9,212 bases of DNA from JBFMHD01 sp040752395 [NCBI: Candidatus Hydrogenedentota bacterium] (GTDB lineage: Bacteria > JBFMHD01): assembly GCA_040752395.1 (NCBI GenBank), contig JBFMHD010000110.1:1-9212 (forward strand), read 5' to 3'. The notes under the pieces are model-generated. The model had not been told where the DNA came from. It saw only the letters and a program-made list of their open reading frames with translations, and searched no databases. The first letter of the stretch is position 1. The number at the start of each line of letters is the position of its first letter. The position numbers and the translations under genes are program-made. Shown one piece after another: positions 6,306 through 9,212 of the stretch.

Positions 6306-7283
6306 TCAAATACCTACTTTAATTGTTTGTTTGACTTCATTTAATACAGTTTTTGCCCTCTCTTTTGCTTTTATTTCACCGTTTGTAAAAATAGACTCTG
6401 TATCAATATTTTCTTTTCTTATCCTTCTAAAAGGTTCGAGAAGATTTATCAGTCTGCAACTAAGTTCATTTTTGCACTCAACACAACCTATCTTTGCGCT
6501 TTTGCAGTCTTGTTCAATTATCTGAATTCTATCTTTGAAAAATACTTTATGATACTCAAACACAGAGCATACCTCAGGATGCCCGCAATCACTCCTCTTT
6601 ACTCTCTGCGGGTCGGTTATCATTGATAATATTTTAGTCTTGATGGATTCTTCATTTTCAGCCAGGTCTATAGTATTCCCAAAACTTTTGCTCATCTTTC
6701 GTCCATCAAGCCCGGGTAATCTCGGTATCTTTGTCAATAAAGCAGTTGGTTCAGGAAATATGCTGCAGTTAAATCTATGATGAAACCTTCTTATTATCTC
6801 TCTTGTTATTTCAAGATGTGGTAGCTGGTCTTCACCAACAGGTACATAATTAGCTTTATAGATTATTATATCAGCTGTCTGAAGCAATGGGTAATTTAAA
6901 AACCCGATAGACACCCGTTCTTCTTCTTTTAGCATCTCAAGTTTATCTTTATAAGAAGGGCACCTTGTTAACCATGGAACAGGCGTAATTGATGAGAGTA
7001 TAACAAGAAGCTCGCTATGCTCTGGTATCCTTGATTGTCTGAATATTATACTCTTTTGGGGGTTTATACCATAAGCAAGCCAGTCAAGTAAAATCTCTCT
7101 TGAATATTCATTGATCTCGCTCCAGTCAAAAGTATCAGTCGTAGCATGCCAGTCAGCGATAAAGAAATAGCATTGATACTCTTCTTTTTTTTGTAACATA
7201 AGAAAATTCTCTAAGCCACCTACAAGATGGCCAAGATGTAATCTTCCTGTAGGTCTCATGCCACTTAATACCACTTTCTTCAT
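6306..7283 (-). CDS. trpS: Tryptophan--tRNA ligase, iron-sulfur-cluster type
   Basis: Class I synthetase that charges tRNA-Trp; 325 residues, typical for bacterial TrpRS (about 320-340). The HIGH-equivalent TGRLHLGH is at 12-19, the GEDQ tryptophan/ATP-site motif at 150-153 and KMSKS at 196-200. DWHATTD (44-50) and PLLQTADIIIYKANYVPVG (132-150) also fit. The C-terminal anticodon-binding region has C239, C260, C267 and C270, spaced C-x20-C-x6-C-x2-C. This closely resembles the [4Fe-4S] motif described in Thermotoga maritima TrpRS (C-x22-C-x6-C-x2-C), so a cluster near the anticodon site is likely. The ATG at 7283 follows GGAG by about 8 A residues. It lies 48 bp after the cNMP-binding gene and 6 bp before the MNT gene. 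trpS followed by scpA-scpB is a familiar order; here two extra genes intervene. Confidence 0.98.
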   Translation of the reverse strand: MKKVVLSGMRPTGRLHLGHLVGGLENFLMLQKKEEYQCYFFIADWHATTDTFDWSEINEYSREILLDWLAYGINPQKSIIFRQSRIPEHSELLVILSSITPVPWLTRCPSYKDKLEMLKEEERVSIGFLNYPLLQTADIIIYKANYVPVGEDQLPHLEITREIIRRFHHRFNCSIFPEPTALLTKIPRLPGLDGRKMSKSFGNTIDLAENEESIKTKILSMITDPQRVKRSDCGHPEVCSVFEYHKVFFKDRIQIIEQDCKSAKIGCVECKNELSCRLINLLEPFRRIRKENIDTESIFTNGEIKAKERAKTVLNEVKQTIKVGI

Positions 7284-7331
7284 TTTTTTTCTCCGTTTCC
7301 AGCAGCCATCATTCTTCAGTAACTCGTTTTT

Positions 7332-7967
7332 TTAAAAACATATTAGTTTATACTCTCTTTCAAGATAATGTCTGTAAATATCATAAGCACCATACCCTTT
7401 CATCATTTTATCTATAGGATTCTTGAGGTAATCTTTATCTTTGCCTAAATTATTAAGAGCCTCTAAAAATCTTGTATAGGTTTTTGATGATTTTTCAAAA
7501 CTCCGGCCCTGCCTTGAATAAAAATATTCTTTGGCTGCTATCTTTGCTAAATCAGCTTTTTTATCCCAATCAAGGTTCTCTATAAACTCATCAATACTTA
7601 CAGCTCTATGTTTTTCTTCTAACCGTTTCGTTATTCTTGCGAGGTCATTGGTTGTTATCATTAATCTCTCAGCTAAAGTTTTAGCTAATTTTATTGCGAT
7701 CTCTGGTCTCTGTTTAATAGTAGTTTCGAATTTCTTAGGCGTGATAAAAATTATCTCTGAATCAGATATTGTAACACATGTCGCACTTCTCGGTTTATCC
7801 AATAAATACGACATCTCACCAATAAATGAACCCTCTTCCACAATAAACCCTATATGTTTCCCTCCCTTCATTACCTCAACCCCGCCTTTCTTTAATAAAA
7901 GTATGTCTCTCCCTGTATCACCTTCTCTAAATAAAATACTTCCTTTGGGATATTTCTTAATCTCCAT
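7332..7967 (-). CDS. Cyclic-nucleotide-binding domain protein with an unassigned helical C-terminus
   Basis: Protein of 211 residues whose N-terminal half (about 1-115) is a CRP-type cyclic-nucleotide-binding beta-barrel. Glycine-rich turns at KGSILFREGD and LLLKKGGVEV are followed by the phosphate-binding cassette GSFIGEMSYLLDKPRSATC (46-64). E51 and R60 are kept, so cNMP binding is plausible. A helix follows (PEIAIKLAKTLAERLMITTNDLARITKRLEEKH, 88-120). The C-terminal part (about 120-211) is charged and helical, includes YFYSRQGRSF and YDIYRHYLEREYKLICF, and shows no helix-turn-helix, kinase or membrane domain. It is therefore probably not a CRP/FNR transcription factor; its output is unknown. 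The ATG at 7967 has GAGGG 8 nt upstream, abutting the repeat hairpin that ends at 7981. It appears to open the nine-gene run that continues into trpS. Confidence 0.88.
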   Translation of the reverse strand: MEIKKYPKGSILFREGDTGRDILLLKKGGVEVMKGGKHIGFIVEEGSFIGEMSYLLDKPRSATCVTISDSEIIFITPKKFETTIKQRPEIAIKLAKTLAERLMITTNDLARITKRLEEKHRAVSIDEFIENLDWDKKADLAKIAAKEYFYSRQGRSFEKSSKTYTRFLEALNNLGKDKDYLKNPIDKMMKGYGAYDIYRHYLEREYKLICF

Positions 7968-7980
7968 TCTTTTTTCCCTC

Positions 7981-8063
7981 GAAAAAGTTCGGAGTTCGGA
8001 GCTCGAAGCTCGGATCTATTATTACGAACTCCTAACTTCTAACTCCGAACTCCTATCTTTTTC
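7981..8063 (-). terminator. Candidate stem-loop between mtnP and the cNMP-binding gene
   Basis: Arms 7981-8015 and 8029-8063 pair at about 28 of 35 positions, aligned heptad to heptad around a 13-nt loop. On the minus strand the stem ends in CTTTTTC, a short T tract, so it could terminate mtnP transcripts or stabilise RNA ends. The next gene starts only 13 nt later, which also allows it to be a 5' leader hairpin. Confidence 0.35.
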
Positions 8064-8086
8064 ATCCTTTGTGCCTTTGTGCCTCT
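8058..8086 (+). repeat. Shared octad block, middle copy
   Basis: Partner of 198-226 (26 of 29 identical, first 13 identical). It is part of three consecutive 8-nt units of CCTTTGTG type. Confidence 0.8.
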
Positions 8087-8142
8087 GTGCCTACTCTGAA
8101 AAGTAAGAAGTGGGAAGTGAGAAGTATCATAACTCCTATCTA

Positions 8143-9027
8143 CTATCTCCTAACTCCTTTTCTACAATACTTCTTGATTAGCAATTTCACCTGGTTATAT
8201 TTTTTCGCAGGGAATAGTTTCTGACCCGTCATTATAGCATTTTGTAAAGCTTTTGAACATTCGCAGGTTCTTTCTTTGTCAATGGGTATATATTTCACCA
8301 CATCCTTTATAACCTTTTTTACATTATCAACATTAGAAAGCAAATTAGCTATCACACGTTCAACAGAAACTTCCTCGCCCTCTTTCCAGACATCATAATC
8401 AGTTGCCAGAGCTATTGTTGCAAAACAAATCTCAGCTTCACGCGCAAGTTTTGCCTCTGGCAAATTAGTCATCCCTATAACATCAACTCCCCATGACCTG
8501 TAAATACGTGATTCTGCTTTAGTTGAGAACGATGGTCCATCTATACAAACATAGGTTCCGTTATAATGAGTTGTGATGTTGTTTTCTTTACATACTTTAT
8601 ATAATATCTCTCTCAATTCTTTACAATATGGCTGGGCAAACCCTATGTGAACAACAATCCCATCGCCAAAAAATGTCGATATCCTTGACTTTGTTCTATC
8701 AAAGAGCTGGTCGGGTATAACAAAATCCCTTGGTTTTATCTCTTCTTTCATACTTCCAACCGCTGATACCGATATAATCCATTCAACGCCGAGCTTTTTT
8801 AATACCCAGATATTTGCTCTTGAATTTACCTCGGCCGGTAAAATTCTATGTCCGCGTCCGTGTCTTGGTAAAAATGCAACCCTCCTATCATTTAATGTCC
8901 CTATCATAATACTATCAGAGGGATTCCCGAACGGTGTCTTTATTTTCTTCTCTGTTACATCTTTTATACCCTCTATCTCATATAACCCACTACCACCAAT
9001 TACTCCGATAAGTCTCTCGTTAGCCAT
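8143..9027 (-). CDS. mtnP: S-methyl-5'-thioadenosine phosphorylase (MTAP)
   Basis: Phosphorolysis of methylthioadenosine to adenine and methylthioribose-1-phosphate, a step of methionine and purine salvage from polyamine and SAM metabolism. It has 294 residues, the usual length. Features include the phosphate loop IGVIGGSGLYEI (7-18), LPRHGRGHRILPAEVNSRAN (53-72), SVSAVGSMKEEIKPRDFVIP (87-106), GPSFSTKAESR (164-174), GMTNLPEAKLAREAE (185-199) and TDYDVW (209-214). The adenine-specific Asp pair in TDYD points to MTAP rather than a 6-oxopurine phosphorylase. C255-x-C257 matches the C-terminal CXC motif described for some thermophile MTAPs. The ATG at 9027 has AAAGGGGG 6 nt upstream and is favoured over GTG at 9030, whose spacing would be 3 nt. 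It is separated from the downstream run by a repeat array. Its last codons (Arg-Lys-Gly-Val-Arg-Arg-stop) lie inside that array. Confidence 0.96.
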   Translation of the reverse strand: MANERLIGVIGGSGLYEIEGIKDVTEKKIKTPFGNPSDSIMIGTLNDRRVAFLPRHGRGHRILPAEVNSRANIWVLKKLGVEWIISVSAVGSMKEEIKPRDFVIPDQLFDRTKSRISTFFGDGIVVHIGFAQPYCKELREILYKVCKENNITTHYNGTYVCIDGPSFSTKAESRIYRSWGVDVIGMTNLPEAKLAREAEICFATIALATDYDVWKEGEEVSVERVIANLLSNVDNVKKVIKDVVKYIPIDKERTCECSKALQNAIMTGQKLFPAKKYNQVKLLIKKYCRKGVRR

Positions 9028-9033
9028 CACAGA

Positions 9034-9041
9034 CCCCCTTT
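9034..9041 (-). promoter_or_regulatory. Shine-Dalgarno site of mtnP
   Basis: Minus-strand AAAGGGGG ends 6 nt before the ATG at 9027, good spacing for that codon and too close for the GTG at 9030. It sits directly against the edge of the upstream repeat array. Confidence 0.7.
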
Positions 9042-9212
9042 GAAAAAGTAAGAAGTATCAAAAAATAGAAGCAAGAAGCAAGATAACGGAAAAGAAAGAT
9101 AACGAAAGAAGCAAGAGGTAAGAAGCAAGATAACGGAAGAAGTGAGAGGTGTCAGGACAGGCTACAGGCTACGGACTACAGCCGGCTGGAGCCAAAAGCC
9201 CAGAGCCTGCTG
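9042..9212. repeat. Heptad repeat array upstream of mtnP, reaching the window end
   Basis: It opens with GAAAAAG TAAGAAG, like the middle array, and runs as mostly 7-nt purine-rich units (AGCAAGA twice at 9070-9083), with some phase slips around 9084-9104. GAAGCAAGATAACGGA occurs at both 9075-9090 and 9122-9137. From 9108 it is the right copy of the long direct repeat. No gene is seen, and the promoter of mtnP, if local, must lie in or beyond this array. Confidence 0.85.
9108..9212 (+). repeat. Long direct repeat, right copy (cut by the window end)
   Basis: These 105 nt match 21-118 apart from one extra heptad and three substitutions, and contain the palindrome at 9158-9209. The match is still running at the last base, so the true repeat may be longer. 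Confidence 0.95.

Larger units (their letters stand above)
7981..8162. repeat. Heptad/octad repeat array between mtnP and the downstream run
   Basis: It fills almost the whole gap between mtnP and the cNMP-binding gene and enters the mtnP 3' end. Order on the plus strand: heptads in an inverted repeat (TTCGGAG twice at 7988-8001; pyrimidine units such as TCCTAAC, TTCTAAC and TCCGAAC at 8030-8050); the TTTTTCATCC link; octads CCTTTGTG twice, then CCTCTGTG (8066-8089); then heptads ending AAGT (8098-8125), opposed by CTCCTAT/CTACTAT-type units (8133-8160). The two inverted blocks are bounded by GAAAAAG/CTTTTTC and GAAAAG/CTTTTC. Confidence 0.85.

Noticed and set aside
7284-7331. T-box or leader regulation of trpS or alaS.
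   Set aside because: The spacers upstream of these genes are only 48 and 36 bp, too short for a T-box, and contain no matching conserved sequence.
7531-8106. Plus-strand open reading frame of 191 codons.
   Set aside because: It is antisense to the well-supported cNMP-binding gene and ends by running through the repeat array. Its Ser/Leu/Ile-rich translation is typical of a shadow frame.
8126-8131. Minus-strand TATGAT as a -10 promoter box for the nine-gene run; a related TTGATAC lies near 9055-9061 before mtnP.
   Set aside because: No convincing -35 box at 16-18 nt upstream, and the sequence is part of the degenerate heptads. Kept only as a possibility for start mapping.
7981-8162. Terminal inverted repeats of a small transposable element (MITE-like).
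   Set aside because: Inverted blocks are bounded by GAAAAG/CTTTTC, but there is no target-site duplication visible, the arms are heptad tandems rather than fixed termini, and length changes come in 7-nt steps.
1-9212. The window could be a circular element, since its ends share a direct repeat.
   Set aside because: The copies differ by three substitutions and a 7-nt indel, so they are distinct copies rather than an overlap of the same molecule. The genes are chromosomal housekeeping genes with no replication or mobilisation functions.
9042-9212. CRISPR-like array.
   Set aside because: Units are 7-8 nt, degenerate and contiguous, with no spacer of 25-40 nt and no cas gene nearby.

Overview
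The window is AT-rich bacterial DNA that uses the standard code, with Shine-Dalgarno-led starts. It reads as ordinary housekeeping chromosome. All ten supported genes lie on the minus strand, so transcription runs from high to low coordinates. The gene set (MTA phosphorylase, an iron-sulfur-type TrpRS, the ScpA/ScpB condensin subunits, an HDOD regulator, AlaRS and RuvX) is bacterial. The trpS-scpA-scpB and alaS-ruvX neighbourhoods, together with the degenerate short-unit repeats between genes, suggest an uncultivated anaerobic or deep-branching lineage of the Omnitrophota/WOR-3 kind. That placement is a low-confidence inference, because no rRNA or unambiguous marker is present.

Layout in transcription order: a repeat array (9042-9212); mtnP (9027-8143); a second repeat array (8162-7981); then a tightly packed run of a cyclic-nucleotide-binding-domain protein, trpS, an MNT nucleotidyltransferase, a HEPN protein, scpA, scpB, an HDOD protein, alaS and ruvX (7967-251); and a third repeat array (250 to about 14). 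Within the nine-gene run the spacers are 65 bp or less. Several junctions overlap: MNT/HEPN by 14 bp, HEPN/scpA by 1 bp as TGATG, and alaS/ruvX by 8 bp. A single polycistronic unit is likely.

The genes cover translation (TrpRS, AlaRS), chromosome segregation (ScpAB), nucleic-acid processing (RuvX), purine and methionine salvage (MtnP) and signalling (cNMP-binding and HDOD proteins). A two-gene MNT-HEPN module, a family best known as toxin-antitoxin pairs, sits between trpS and scpA and appears translationally coupled to scpA.

The most unusual material is non-coding. All three intergenic arrays are built mainly from degenerate 7-nt units, with short 8-nt stretches, and fold into heptad-phased inverted repeats. 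Copies differ from each other by exactly one or two heptads. They occur only at the borders of the gene blocks, and one array supplies the last codons and the stop of mtnP. The two ends of the window carry nearly identical copies of one array, so the window may be a contig that ended at a dispersed repeat. No stretch longer than 300 bp lacks a gene.
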